Positions 39,911-50,460 are shown, counted from the stretch's first letter. The stretch is DNA of 59,211 bases from Burkholderiales bacterium (GCA_947372225.1 CANBSV010000005.1:1-59211); one strand, 5' to 3'. A program made the numbers and translations. Notes: generated from the letters alone by a model not told the origin.

Positions 39911-40378
39911 TCAACCGCCCAGCGCGGCCACCACGTCGGGTGGCGCCTGGACCAACTCGATCAGCACGCCCTCGCCCGCCACCGGGAATTCTTCGTTGCT
40001 CTTGGGGTGCACGAAGCAGATGTCGTGACCGGCCGCGCCCTTGCGGATGCCGCCGGGCGCAAAGCGCACGCCGTTGGCGCTGAGCCACTCGACAGCCACC
40101 GGCAGGTCGTCGATCCACAGCCCGATGTGATTGAGCGGCGTGGTGTGCACCGCCGGCTTCTTGTCGGGGTCGATGGGCTGCATCAGGTCGACCTCGACGC
40201 GGTGCACGCCCTGACCCATGGCGCAGATGTCCTCATCGACGTTCTCGCGCTCGCTCACGAAATTACCCGTGACATCAAGCCCTAGCTTGTCGACCCACAG
40301 CGTGCGCAGCCGCTCCTTGCTGGGCCCGCCGATGGCCACCTGCTGGATGCCCAGCACCTTGAATGGACGTGTCGTCAT
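39911..40378 (-). CDS. VOC-family protein, methylmalonyl-CoA epimerase-like
   Basis: This 155-residue protein has two glyoxalase/VOC modules. It is the last gene of the propionate operon, 7 bases after pccA, which suggests it interconverts the two methylmalonyl-CoA epimers between PCC and the mutase. The metal-ligand positions read Gln in IQQVAIGG (His in typical epimerases), His in LNHIGLWIDDL, and Glu in VLIELVQ. The missing first His makes the assignment uncertain. It may use Gln instead or have another role. Confidence 0.72.
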   Translation of the reverse strand: MTTRPFKVLGIQQVAIGGPSKERLRTLWVDKLGLDVTGNFVSERENVDEDICAMGQGVHRVEVDLMQPIDPDKKPAVHTTPLNHIGLWIDDLPVAVEWLSANGVRFAPGGIRKGAAGHDICFVHPKSNEEFPVAGEGVLIELVQAPPDVVAALGG

Positions 40379-40385
40379 GGAATCC

Positions 40386-42416
40386 TTACTCGAAGCAGAT
40401 GATGACTTGGTCGACGGCGAGGCTCTCGCCCTTGGCGGCGCGCACCTCGGAGACCACCGCGTCTTGCGTGGCCACCAGGATGTTTTCCATCTTCATGGCC
40501 TCGATCACCGCGAGCTTTTCGCCGGCAAGCACCTTTTGACCGGGCTGCACGGCCACTTCAACCAGCAAGCCGGGCATGGGCGACAGCAAGAAGCGCGACA
40601 GGTCGGGCGGCGCCTTGAAGGGCATCAGCATCGACATCTGCGCGGCGAATGGTGACAGCACGGTGGCTTCGATCTGCGAGCCGTTGTGAATCACGCGGTA
40701 GGCCAGGCCCATGCGTTCGATCTGGGCGCAGAACGGCCGGCCGTCGATGCGGCCGTGGATGACGACCTCGCGCAAGGGCGTCTCGAACGCGATGCGGTGG
40801 CTGAGGCCTTCGAGCTTGACGCGAAAGCCGTCGCCCTCGGGCGTCACATGCACCGGCACGTGCTCGCTGTGGCCTTGCTTGTCGCGGGTGACGACGACTG
40901 CCTCCGGCTTGACCACCGCTTCGTGTCCGGGCAACTGGCCGCTGATGCGTGCCGAGCGGTCGAGGTGGATGCGGTTGGCCACGGCCGCCAGGGCGCGCAA
41001 CAGCACGGTGTCGGTCTGAGGCTGGGCGTCGTGGGAAAAGCCGTTCGGGTACTGCTCGGCAATGAAGCCGGTGTTGAAATCGCCCGCCACGAACTTCGGA
41101 TGCGCCAGCAGCGCAGCCTGGAACGGGATGTTCGAGCTGATGCCGCGGATCGCGAAGCCGTTGAGCGCCTCGCGCATCCTGGCGATCGCGTCCGCCCGGT
41201 CCCGCCCGTGCACCACCAGCTTGGCGATCATCGAGTCGTAGAACATCGGAATCTCGCCGCCATCGACCACGCCGGTGTCCACGCGCACGCCACCGTCTTG
41301 CGGCACCTCGCCGCTGGCGATCCAGGTCTCGACCGGAGGGGCAAACTTCACCAGACGGCCCGTCGACGGCAGGAAGCCGCGGAATGGGTCTTCGGCGTTG
41401 ATGCGGCACTCGATGGCCCAGCCTTCGCGCTTGATCTCGGATTGCTTGAACGGCAGCGCCTCGCCGGCGGCCACGCGGATCATCAGCTCGACCAGATCGA
41501 GACCGGTGATGCCTTCGGTGACCGGGTGCTCGACTTGCAGCCGGGTGTTCATCTCGAGGAAGTAAAAGCTCTTGTCCTTGCCGACCACGAACTCGACCGT
41601 GCCGGCCGACTGGTAGTTGACGGCCTTGGCCAGCTGCACCGCCTGCTCGCCCATGGCCTTGCGGGTGGCGTCATCGAGGAAGGGGCTCGGCGCTTCTTCG
41701 ATGACCTTCTGGTGGCGGCGCTGGATCGAGCACTCGCGCTCCCACAGGTACACGGTGTTGCCGTGCGCATCGCCGAGCACCTGGATCTCGATGTGGCGCG
41801 GCTCTTCGACGAACTTCTCGATGAACACGCGGTCGTCGCCGAAGCTGTTGCGCGCTTCGTTGCGGCACGACGTGAAGCCCTCGAACGCCTGCTTGTCGTC
41901 AAAGGCCACGCGCAGACCCTTGCCGCCGCCGCCCGCGCTCGCCTTGATCATCACCGGGTAGCCGATGCCTTTGGCGATGCCGACGGCCGCCTCGGCGGTT
42001 TCGATCGCCTCGTTGTGGCCGGGGATGGTGTTGACCTTCGCCTCACCGGCGAGCTTCTTGGATTCGATCTTGTCACCCATGGCGGCGATCGAGGCGTGCT
42101 TGGGGCCGATGAAGACGATGCCTTCTTCTTCCACGCGGCGCGCGAATTCAGAGTTCTCGCTCAGGAAACCATAGCCCGGATGCACAGCCTGTGCGCCGGT
42201 CTGTTTGCACGCGGCAATGATCTTGTCCATCACCAGGTACGACTCGCGCGACGCCGCCGGGCCGATGTGCACCGCCTCGTCGGCAAGCTCCACATGGCGC
42301 GCATCGCGGTCGGCGTCGGAATAGACGGCCACCGTGCGGATGCCCATCTTCTTCGCGGTCTTGATCACCCGGCAGGCGATCTCACCACGGTTTGCAATCA
42401 GAATTTTTGTGAACAC
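40386..42416 (-). CDS. pccA: Propionyl-CoA carboxylase alpha subunit (biotin carboxylase and biotin carrier)
   Basis: This 676-residue protein carries an N-terminal biotin carboxylase (KILIANRGEIACRV, ASAGGGGKGLR, EMNTRLQVEHPVTE), a BT-like middle region and a C-terminal biotin carrier domain with EAMKMEN (biotinyl-Lys). With PccB it makes methylmalonyl-CoA from propionyl-CoA. The start is GTG 42416, with GAGG six bases upstream, and it gives the family N terminus VFTKILIANRG. The longer frame to 42515 reads into the repeat spacer and was rejected. Confidence 0.94.
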   Translation of the reverse strand: MFTKILIANRGEIACRVIKTAKKMGIRTVAVYSDADRDARHVELADEAVHIGPAASRESYLVMDKIIAACKQTGAQAVHPGYGFLSENSEFARRVEEEGIVFIGPKHASIAAMGDKIESKKLAGEAKVNTIPGHNEAIETAEAAVGIAKGIGYPVMIKASAGGGGKGLRVAFDDKQAFEGFTSCRNEARNSFGDDRVFIEKFVEEPRHIEIQVLGDAHGNTVYLWERECSIQRRHQKVIEEAPSPFLDDATRKAMGEQAVQLAKAVNYQSAGTVEFVVGKDKSFYFLEMNTRLQVEHPVTEGITGLDLVELMIRVAAGEALPFKQSEIKREGWAIECRINAEDPFRGFLPSTGRLVKFAPPVETWIASGEVPQDGGVRVDTGVVDGGEIPMFYDSMIAKLVVHGRDRADAIARMREALNGFAIRGISSNIPFQAALLAHPKFVAGDFNTGFIAEQYPNGFSHDAQPQTDTVLLRALAAVANRIHLDRSARISGQLPGHEAVVKPEAVVVTRDKQGHSEHVPVHVTPEGDGFRVKLEGLSHRIAFETPLREVVIHGRIDGRPFCAQIERMGLAYRVIHNGSQIEATVLSPFAAQMSMLMPFKAPPDLSRFLLSPMPGLLVEVAVQPGQKVLAGEKLAVIEAMKMENILVATQDAVVSEVRAAKGESLAVDQVIICFE

Positions 42417-42482
42417 GATGACCTCATGTGTTGTTTGTGGTCTGTCTCGGAAACGACGAGACATGCAGGAGAGCTTCTGGCT

Positions 42483-42586
42483 TGTAGAGGCTGGCGGGCG
42501 GGCGACTGCGCTCATGTCCTCCGGCCCAGGCTGCGCCTGAGCCTCCCCCTTTACTTCGCTTCGTCACCCGCCCACCAGCCTCTACA
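42483..42586 (-). repeat. Structured inverted-repeat element, copy A
   Basis: The outer arms 42483-42506 and 42563-42586 are complementary at 22 of 24 positions. Read on the minus strand, the interior has a conserved-looking core GCGAAGTAAAGGGGGAGG. A 7-bp inner stem, CTCAGGC pairing with GCCTGGG around a GCA loop, follows, then GCCGGAGGACAT. The same core order occurs in copy B, in opposite orientation, while the outer arms differ. This pattern (fixed core, variable but complementary arms) suggests a folded RNA or a mobile palindromic repeat. It lies in the pccB-pccA spacer, in the operon's sense direction. Confidence 0.75.
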
Positions 42587-42630
42587 GAGTTGCTTGTGTG
42601 CCAACGCCCATCCATGCCGCCACTGGCCTG

Positions 42631-42724
42631 GATCAGGTCGCTGTGGCGTTTTGCGCAGCGAAATAAAGGAGGAGGCCGCAGGCCGGGGGACATTCGCGGA
42701 GCAGAACGCCACAGTGGCCTGATC
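42631..42724 (+). repeat. Structured inverted-repeat element, copy B
   Basis: The outer arms 42631-42662 and 42693-42724 are complementary at 27 of 32 positions. The interior has GCGAAATAAAGGAGGAGG, an inner stem GGCC-GCA-GGCC (42674-42684), then CGGGGGACAT. The core matches copy A except for a few bases and a shorter inner stem. Orientation is opposite to copy A and to the operon. A second possible pairing, 42628-42637 with 42751-42760, would enclose it in a wider hairpin. Confidence 0.75.
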
Positions 42725-42776
42725 CCGCGCGAAGCGCAGCGCCCCGTCGGCCTGATCCAGCACCACCGCAGCGCCA

Positions 42777-44309
<1,533 letters not shown>

Positions 44310-44348
44310 GGTCTCTCACTCGGTTGACAGGGCAGGACTCGGCCTGCA

Positions 44349-45383
44349 TCAGGGGTACTCGGGGGAAATCGGGGACTCGAAATGGGACAGCAGCGCTCGC
44401 GCGGCCACCGACGGCGCCACGCGCGCATCGCGCACCTCGGCGGTCAGATGGGGCAGCTGCGCACGCACGGCCGGATGCTGGCGGAAATCGGATTGCAGCC
44501 GCGCCTGTATCAGGTCCCACATCCAGGCCAGCGACTGCTGCTGACGGCGCTCGGCGAACTGACCGCTGGCACGGCGCAGCGCATGGAAGCGGTCGATCAG
44601 GGCGATGAACGCGGCCAGGCCCTGGCCCTTGAGCGCGCTGAGCGAAATGACCTGCGTGTGCCACGGCTCGGGCTGATCGGCCTGAGCGTCGGCGCTGACC
44701 GGCGGGCGGTAGATGCGCAGCACGCCGGCGATGTTGGCCTCAGCGCGCGCGGCGGCCATCGGGTCGATGTCGGCCTTGTTGATGACCACCAGATCGGCCA
44801 GCTCCATCACGCCTTTCTTGATGGCTTGCAGGTCGTCGCCGGCGTTGGGCAATTGCAGCAGCACGAACATGTCGGTCATGCCGGCCACCGCGGTTTCGCT
44901 CTGGCCCACGCCCACGGTCTCGACGATCACCACGTCGTAGCCGGCGGCCTCGCACACCAGCATGGCCTCGCGGGTCTTTTCGGCCACGCCGCCGAGCGTG
45001 CCTGATGCGGGGCTGGGCCGGATGTAAGCCTGCGGGTTGACCGACAGGCGCTCCATGCGCGTCTTGTCGCCGAGGATGGAGCCGCCGTGCACGCTGGACG
45101 ACGGGTCGATGGCGAGCACCGCCACGCGCTGACCGCGCTCGATGAGTGCCAGGCCCAAGGTCTCGATGAAGGTCGACTTGCCCACGCCCGGCACGCCCGA
45201 GATGCCCAGGCGCATGGCCCGGCCGGTGCGCGGCAGCAGCGCGTTGAGCAACGCATCGGCGCGCACACGGTGGTCGGCACGCGTGGACTCGAGCAGCGTG
45301 ATCGCCTTGGCGATCGCGCGCCGCTCACCCGCACACACCCCCTGGTGCAGCGTTTGGTCGTCCGGGCTCAGGCTCAAGGGCAA
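44349..45383 (-). CDS. meaB: Methylmalonyl-CoA mutase-associated GTPase MeaB (ArgK-like)
   Basis: This protein (344 residues from TTG 45383) is the G-protein chaperone that loads and protects the B12 cofactor of the mutase. GTPase motifs are GVPGVGKSTFIE, ETVGVGQSE and VVINKAD. The family blocks AIDPSSSVHGGSILGDKTRM and PSPASGTLGGVAEKTRE are complete. No ATG is well placed; TTG 45383, 11 bases past the mutase stop, gives the normal length. The ATG at 45530 would overlap the mutase by more than 130 bases. Confidence 0.92.
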   Translation of the reverse strand: MPLSLSPDDQTLHQGVCAGERRAIAKAITLLESTRADHRVRADALLNALLPRTGRAMRLGISGVPGVGKSTFIETLGLALIERGQRVAVLAIDPSSSVHGGSILGDKTRMERLSVNPQAYIRPSPASGTLGGVAEKTREAMLVCEAAGYDVVIVETVGVGQSETAVAGMTDMFVLLQLPNAGDDLQAIKKGVMELADLVVINKADIDPMAAARAEANIAGVLRIYRPPVSADAQADQPEPWHTQVISLSALKGQGLAAFIALIDRFHALRRASGQFAERRQQQSLAWMWDLIQARLQSDFRQHPAVRAQLPHLTAEVRDARVAPSVAARALLSHFESPISPEYP

Positions 45384-45393
45384 TCGCGCCGTG

Positions 45394-47622
45394 TCAGGCC
45401 TTGGCGACGGCGCGACTGGCCAGACCCACGCGGATCTGCTCGAGCACGTCCTTCGCGCTGGCCGGAATCGGCGTGCCGGGGCCGTAGATCCCCTTGACGC
45501 CGGCGTCGTACAAAAACTCGTAGTCGGCACGCGGAATCACACCGCCGACGAACACGATGATGTCGTCGGCGCCTTGCTTGCGCAGTGCTTCGATGATCTC
45601 GGGCACCAGCGTCTTGTGGCCAGCCGCCAGCGTGCTCACGCCCACGGCGTGCACGTCGTTTTCGATGGCCTGACGGGCGCACTCTTCGGCGGTCTGGAAC
45701 AGCGGGCCCATGTCGACGTCGAAGCCCAAGTCGGCGTAGGCGGTGGCCACCACCTTGGCCCCGCGGTCATGACCGTCCTGACCCAGCTTGGCGATCATCA
45801 CGCGCGGACGGCGGCCTTCTGCCTCAGCGAAAGCGGCGATCTCGTCTTGCAACTGCGCCCAGCCTTCGGCGCTGTCGTAGGCGGCGGCGTACACGCCGGT
45901 GACCTTTTGCGTGTCGGCACGGTGGCGGCCCCAGGCCTTTTCGAGCGCGTCACTGACCTCGCCGACGGTGGCGCGCAGGCGCATCGCCTTGATCGCCAGA
46001 TCCAGCAGGTTGCCGCGACTGGCGGCCTTGGATGAATCACCGTGAGCGATCTGCTCGGCTTCGACATTGCAGGCCTCGGCGCAGGCGGTGAGCGCGTCGA
46101 GCGCGGCTTGCACCGCAGCGCTGTCGCGGCTGGCGCGGATATCTTTCAGACGCGCGACCTGGTTCTCGCGCACCGCCACGTTGTCGATGCTCAGCGTGTC
46201 GATCGCGTCTTCGGTTTCGAGCTTGTATTTGTTGACGCCGACGATCACGTCCTGACGCGAATCGATACGCGCTTGCTTCTCGGTGGCGCTGGCTTCGATC
46301 TTCAGCTTGGCCCAGCCGCTGTCCACGGCCTTGACCATACCGCCCATGGCATCGACCTCCTCGATGATCTTCCAGGCGGCGTCGGCCATGTCCTGGGTGA
46401 GCTTTTCCATCATGTAGCTGCCGGCCCAAGGGTCGACGACGCTGGTGATGTGCGTCTCTTCCTGAATGATGAGCTGCGTGTTGCGTGCGATGCGGGCACT
46501 GAATTCGGTGGGCAGCGCGATGGCCTCGTCCAGACCGTTGGTGTGCAGGCTTTGCGTGCCGCCGAACACCGCGGCCATCGCCTCGATGGTGGTGCGCACG
46601 ACGTTGTTGTAGGGGTCCTGCTCGGCCAGGCTCCATCCCGAAGTCTGGCTGTGGGTGCGCAGCATCAGGCTCTTGGGGCTCTTGGCGTTGAAGCCGCTCA
46701 TGATTCGCCACCACAACAGCCGCGCGGCACGCATCTTGGCGATCTCGAGATAGAAGTTCATCCCGACGGCCCAGAAAAAGCTCAGGCGTCCGGCGAAGTC
46801 GTCCACATCCAGGCCTTTGGCCAGGGCGGTCTTCACGTACTCCTTGCCGTCGGCCAGCGTGAAGGCCAGCTCGAGCGCCTGGTTGGCGCCAGCTTCTTGC
46901 ATGTGATAGCCCGAGATGCTGATCGAGTTGAACTTCGGCATCTGTTGCGCCGTGTACTCGATGATGTCGCCGACGATGCGCATGCTCGGCTCGGGCGGAT
47001 AGATGTAGGTGTTGCGGACCATGAACTCCTTGAGGATGTCGTTCTGGATGGTCCCGGTGAGTTGCGTCTGCGGCACGCCCTGCTCTTCAGCGGCCACCAC
47101 GAAGGCGGCCAGCACCGGCAGCACCGCGCCATTCATGGTCATGCTCACGCTCACCTTGTCGAGCGGGATGCCGTTGAACAGGATCTTCATGTCCTCGACG
47201 CTGTCGATCGCCACGCCGGCCTTGCCCACATCGCCGGTGACACGAGGGTGGTCGCTGTCGTAACCGCGGTGGGTGGCCAGGTCGAACGCCACGCTCACGC
47301 CCTGCCCGCCGGCGGCCAGCGCCTTCTTGTAGAACGCGTTAGATGCCTCGGCGGTGGAAAAGCCGGCGTACTGGCGGATCGTCCATGGGCGCACCGCGTA
47401 CATGGTGGCTTGCGGGCCGCGCAGATACGGTGCGAAACCCGGCAGCGTGTCGGTGTTCGGCAGGCCCTTCAGGTCGGCGGCCGTGTACAGCGGCTTGACG
47501 ACCAGACCTTCGGGCGTGACCCAGTTGAGCTTGTCAACGTCGGCGCCAGGGGCAGACTTGGCGGCAGCCTTTTGCCACTGGTCCAGCGCGTCGGAGTTGA
47601 GGTGCTTGGGTGCGTCAGACAT
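45394..47622 (-). CDS. Methylmalonyl-CoA mutase, B12-dependent
   Basis: This 742-residue mutase converts (R)-methylmalonyl-CoA to succinyl-CoA. The N-terminal substrate barrel has PWTIRQYAGFSTAE and RTHSQTSGWSL. The C-terminal cobalamin domain has KLGQDGHDRGAK, with the DxHxxG base-off B12 motif. Catalytic and B12 domains are in one chain, as in homodimeric mutases. GGAG lies six bases before the ATG at 47622. It is first in the operon with meaB, pccB, pccA and the VOC gene. Confidence 0.96.
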   Translation of the reverse strand: MSDAPKHLNSDALDQWQKAAAKSAPGADVDKLNWVTPEGLVVKPLYTAADLKGLPNTDTLPGFAPYLRGPQATMYAVRPWTIRQYAGFSTAEASNAFYKKALAAGGQGVSVAFDLATHRGYDSDHPRVTGDVGKAGVAIDSVEDMKILFNGIPLDKVSVSMTMNGAVLPVLAAFVVAAEEQGVPQTQLTGTIQNDILKEFMVRNTYIYPPEPSMRIVGDIIEYTAQQMPKFNSISISGYHMQEAGANQALELAFTLADGKEYVKTALAKGLDVDDFAGRLSFFWAVGMNFYLEIAKMRAARLLWWRIMSGFNAKSPKSLMLRTHSQTSGWSLAEQDPYNNVVRTTIEAMAAVFGGTQSLHTNGLDEAIALPTEFSARIARNTQLIIQEETHITSVVDPWAGSYMMEKLTQDMADAAWKIIEEVDAMGGMVKAVDSGWAKLKIEASATEKQARIDSRQDVIVGVNKYKLETEDAIDTLSIDNVAVRENQVARLKDIRASRDSAAVQAALDALTACAEACNVEAEQIAHGDSSKAASRGNLLDLAIKAMRLRATVGEVSDALEKAWGRHRADTQKVTGVYAAAYDSAEGWAQLQDEIAAFAEAEGRRPRVMIAKLGQDGHDRGAKVVATAYADLGFDVDMGPLFQTAEECARQAIENDVHAVGVSTLAAGHKTLVPEIIEALRKQGADDIIVFVGGVIPRADYEFLYDAGVKGIYGPGTPIPASAKDVLEQIRVGLASRAVAKA

Positions 47623-47715
47623 GGGTTCTCCGATGAAACTGTCCTCGTCGCCTGACCGTCGTCTGCCGAGGACCAGAGCCCCGGAGATAGACGCGCCAAA
47701 CGGTTCGTCATGCAT

Positions 47716-47730
47716 AATTCAGTTTGAATT
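47716..47730. promoter_or_regulatory. Perfect dyad, candidate GntR operator
   Basis: AATTCAGTTTGAATT has 6-base arms around a 3-base centre. It lies in the AT-rich spacer between the divergent mutase (start 47622) and GntR gene (start 47767), where an autoregulated operator is expected. The promoter positions are not resolved. Confidence 0.5.
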
Positions 47731-47766
47731 GTAGTCACTCCGGCCCGCTCATTGCGAGCTCAACCG

Positions 47767-48504
47767 ATGCACCCGATCAAAGCCGCCTCCTCAGGATCCA
47801 CCAAAGCCGTCGCTGGCAAGGCGGCGGTTTCGGCGCACCCATCGGATGACACTGCCGGCACATCCGAGCGGCTGCAGCTGCCCTCGACCGCGCTCTACGA
47901 GCAAGTCGCCGAGCGGCTGCGCGCGCGCATCATGGCGCACACGCTGGCGCCGGGCAGCTGGATCGACGAGCAGACGCTGGCGGCCGAATACGGCATCAGC
48001 CGCACGCCCTTGCGCGAAGCCATCAAGGTGCTGGCCGCCGAAGGACTGGTGACGATGAAGCTGCGCCGCGGCGCATATGTCACCGAAGTGTCCGAACGGG
48101 ATCTGGCCGAGGTGTTTCACCTGCTGTCGCTGCTCGAGTGCGACGCCGTGGGCGTGGTCGCCAGCCAGGCCACGGACGCCCAGTTGGCCGATCTGGCGGC
48201 GCTGCACGAGCGGCTGGAAGCCTCGGTGGGCGACGCCGACGCCTTCTTTGCCGCCAATGAACGGTTCCACACCGAGCTGCTCGACATCGCCGGCAACCGC
48301 TGGCGCAACCAGATGGTGGCCGACTTGCGCCAGGTCATGAAGCTCAGCCGCCATCATTCGCTGCTGAAGGAAGGCCGGCTCGAAGCCTCTTTGCAAGAAC
48401 ACCGAGACCTGCTGGCGGCAATCCAGTCGCGCCAGTCGAAGCGGGCCCAGGAGTTGATGCACCAGCACATGGCCCAAGGCCAGGAAGCTGCCGCCCTGCG
48501 CTGA
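47767..48504 (+). CDS. GntR-family regulator with FCD ligand domain
   Basis: This 245-residue protein has a winged-helix GntR domain (about 40-110; ALYEQVAERLRARI, LAAEYGISRTPLREAIKVL, LRRGAYVTEV) and an FCD all-helical ligand domain (about 115-235) with ANERFHTELLDIAGN and HRDLLAAI. FCD regulators bind small carboxylic acids, often with a metal. Being divergent from the propionyl-CoA operon, it probably controls that operon in response to propionate or a pathway acid. The ATG at 47767 was taken; a TTG at 47752 is possible. Confidence 0.9.
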   Translation: MHPIKAASSGSTKAVAGKAAVSAHPSDDTAGTSERLQLPSTALYEQVAERLRARIMAHTLAPGSWIDEQTLAAEYGISRTPLREAIKVLAAEGLVTMKLRRGAYVTEVSERDLAEVFHLLSLLECDAVGVVASQATDAQLADLAALHERLEASVGDADAFFAANERFHTELLDIAGNRWRNQMVADLRQVMKLSRHHSLLKEGRLEASLQEHRDLLAAIQSRQSKRAQELMHQHMAQGQEAAALR

Positions 48505-48554
48505 ATCAGCGCGGCGGATCCGCCCTTAGCGGCGGGCAGTGTGAGCCTTCTGGC

Positions 48555-50456
48555 TCAGCCACCCAACCACAGCGCCACGCGGTAGGTGACGAACGACGCG
48601 CCGTAGGCCAGCGCGAACAGGTAGCCCGCCATCACCAGCGGCATCTTCCAGCCACCGGTTTCGCGCTTGACGGTCGCCAGCGTCGACAGGCACTGCGGCG
48701 CAAAGACATACCAGGCCAACAGCGACAAGGCGGTCGCCATGCTCCAGCTGTGCGCGATCAAGGGTGTGAGCGCCTCTGCGGTGTCAGTACCGGTGGCCGA
48801 CAGCGCGTACACGGTGCCCAGAGCACTCACGGCCACCTCGCGTGCAGCCATGCCGGGCACCAGCGCCACGCTGATCTGCCAGTTGAAGCCGATGGGTTCG
48901 AACACCACCGCCAGCGCATGACCGATCTGACCGGCCACGCTGTACTCGATCGGCGCACCGGTGGCACCCGCCGGCGGCGCCGGGAAGCTGGCGAAGACCC
49001 AAAGCGCAATGGTGAGCCCGAGGATGATGCCGCCCACCCGCTTCATGAAAATCTCGACGCGCTGCCACAGCCCGATGGCGATGTTTCGCGCCGTGGGCCA
49101 GTGGTAGGTGGGCAACTCCATCATCAGCGACCGCACGGCGCCGCGCGAGGTGAACCGTTTGAGCACCCAGGCCACTCCCAGCGCGCCCACGATGCCCGCG
49201 GCATACAGACCGAACATCACCAGGCCCTGCAGCTCGAAGCCCAGAGCGCCCACCGCGCGTTGCGGAATGAACGCGCCAATCAGCAGCGCGTACACAGGCA
49301 GCCGTGCCGAGCAGGTCATCAGCGGCGCGATCATGATGGTCACCAGGCGGTCGCGCGGGTTGGCGATGGTGCGTGTGGCCATGATCCCGGGAATGGCACA
49401 GGCAAAGCTCGACAGCAGCGGGATGAAAGAGCGCCCGCTCAGCCCCACGCCGCCCATCAGCCGGTCCAGCAAGAACGCGGCGCGCGGCAAGTAGCCCGAC
49501 TCCTCGAGCACGAGGATGAAGAAGAACAGGATCAGGATCTGCGGCAGGAACACCAGCACGCCGCCCGCGCCGGCGATCACGCCATCGACCAGCAAGCTGC
49601 GCAGCCACGAATCGGGCAACAGCGAGGTGACTGTGTCGCCGACGAACCCGGTGGCCGTCTTGATGAGTTCCATCGGGGCCTGAGCCCAGGCAAACACCGC
49701 CTGGAACACCAGGAACAGCACCGCCGTGAGCAACAGCGGCCCGGCCACCGGGTGCAGCACCACCGCGTCGATGCGGTCGCTGGCCGTGTGCGGCACCAAC
49801 ACATCGAGCCCCTGGCGCTGCAAGATGCCGTGCACCGCCTCGTGGTCGGCCTGCATCGTGGCTTCAGGCGCGGCGGTGGCACCTGAAGGCGGCACACCAG
49901 ACTGCGCGTTGCGCTGCCAGACTTGAGGATCGTCGAGCAGACCACGCAATGCATCGGCGCCATCACCGCGAGTGGCCACCGTGGCCACCACAGGCAACCC
50001 GAGCTCCGCCGACAAGGCCTGCGGATCGATCGCAACACCCCGGCGCTTGGCCAGGTCCACCATGTTGAGTGCGACCACGCAAGGCAGCCCCAGCCGCTTG
50101 ACGGCCAGCACGATGCGCAAACTGCGGCGCAGGTTGGTCGCATCGATCACGCACACGACCAGATCGGGGCGCTTTTCGCCGACGGCGCGGCCGTAAAGCA
50201 CGTCGCAGGTCACCCGCTCATCAGGCGAACGCGGATGCAGGCTGTACGCGCCGGGCAAGTCGAGCACCCGCAGCGCCTTGCCTGCGGGTGTGAGCAACTT
50301 GCCTTCCTTGCGTTCGACCGTGACACCGGCGTAATTGGCCACCTTCTGGCGGCTGCCGGTCAGCAGGTTGAACAGTGCACTCTTGCCGCAGTTGGGATTG
50401 CCCACCAGCGCCACCAGCGGACCGCCGCGGTGGACGTGGATGATCGATTCACTCAT
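48555..50456 (-). CDS. feoB: Ferrous iron transporter FeoB
   Basis: This 633-residue inner-membrane protein takes up Fe2+. The N-terminal G domain has GNPNCGKSALFN (G1), DLPGAYSLHP (G3) and ALNMVDLAKRRG (G4). The membrane part has two gate repeats (VLVFLPQILILFFF, RSFIPLLSSFACAIPGI and MTCSARLPVYALL). It is somewhat shorter than E. coli FeoB. It lies four bases after feoA and shares its promoter. Confidence 0.97.
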   Translation of the reverse strand: MSESIIHVHRGGPLVALVGNPNCGKSALFNLLTGSRQKVANYAGVTVERKEGKLLTPAGKALRVLDLPGAYSLHPRSPDERVTCDVLYGRAVGEKRPDLVVCVIDATNLRRSLRIVLAVKRLGLPCVVALNMVDLAKRRGVAIDPQALSAELGLPVVATVATRGDGADALRGLLDDPQVWQRNAQSGVPPSGATAAPEATMQADHEAVHGILQRQGLDVLVPHTASDRIDAVVLHPVAGPLLLTAVLFLVFQAVFAWAQAPMELIKTATGFVGDTVTSLLPDSWLRSLLVDGVIAGAGGVLVFLPQILILFFFILVLEESGYLPRAAFLLDRLMGGVGLSGRSFIPLLSSFACAIPGIMATRTIANPRDRLVTIMIAPLMTCSARLPVYALLIGAFIPQRAVGALGFELQGLVMFGLYAAGIVGALGVAWVLKRFTSRGAVRSLMMELPTYHWPTARNIAIGLWQRVEIFMKRVGGIILGLTIALWVFASFPAPPAGATGAPIEYSVAGQIGHALAVVFEPIGFNWQISVALVPGMAAREVAVSALGTVYALSATGTDTAEALTPLIAHSWSMATALSLLAWYVFAPQCLSTLATVKRETGGWKMPLVMAGYLFALAYGASFVTYRVALWLGG

Positions 50457-50460
50457 TCAG

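Noticed and set aside
40686..42722. 678-codon plus-strand ORF opposite pccA running into the repeats
   Set aside because: Composition is rich in Arg, His and Asp without motifs, and pccA is unambiguous.
46042..47655. 537-codon plus-strand ORF opposite the mutase
   Set aside because: Shadow of the mutase; no motif.
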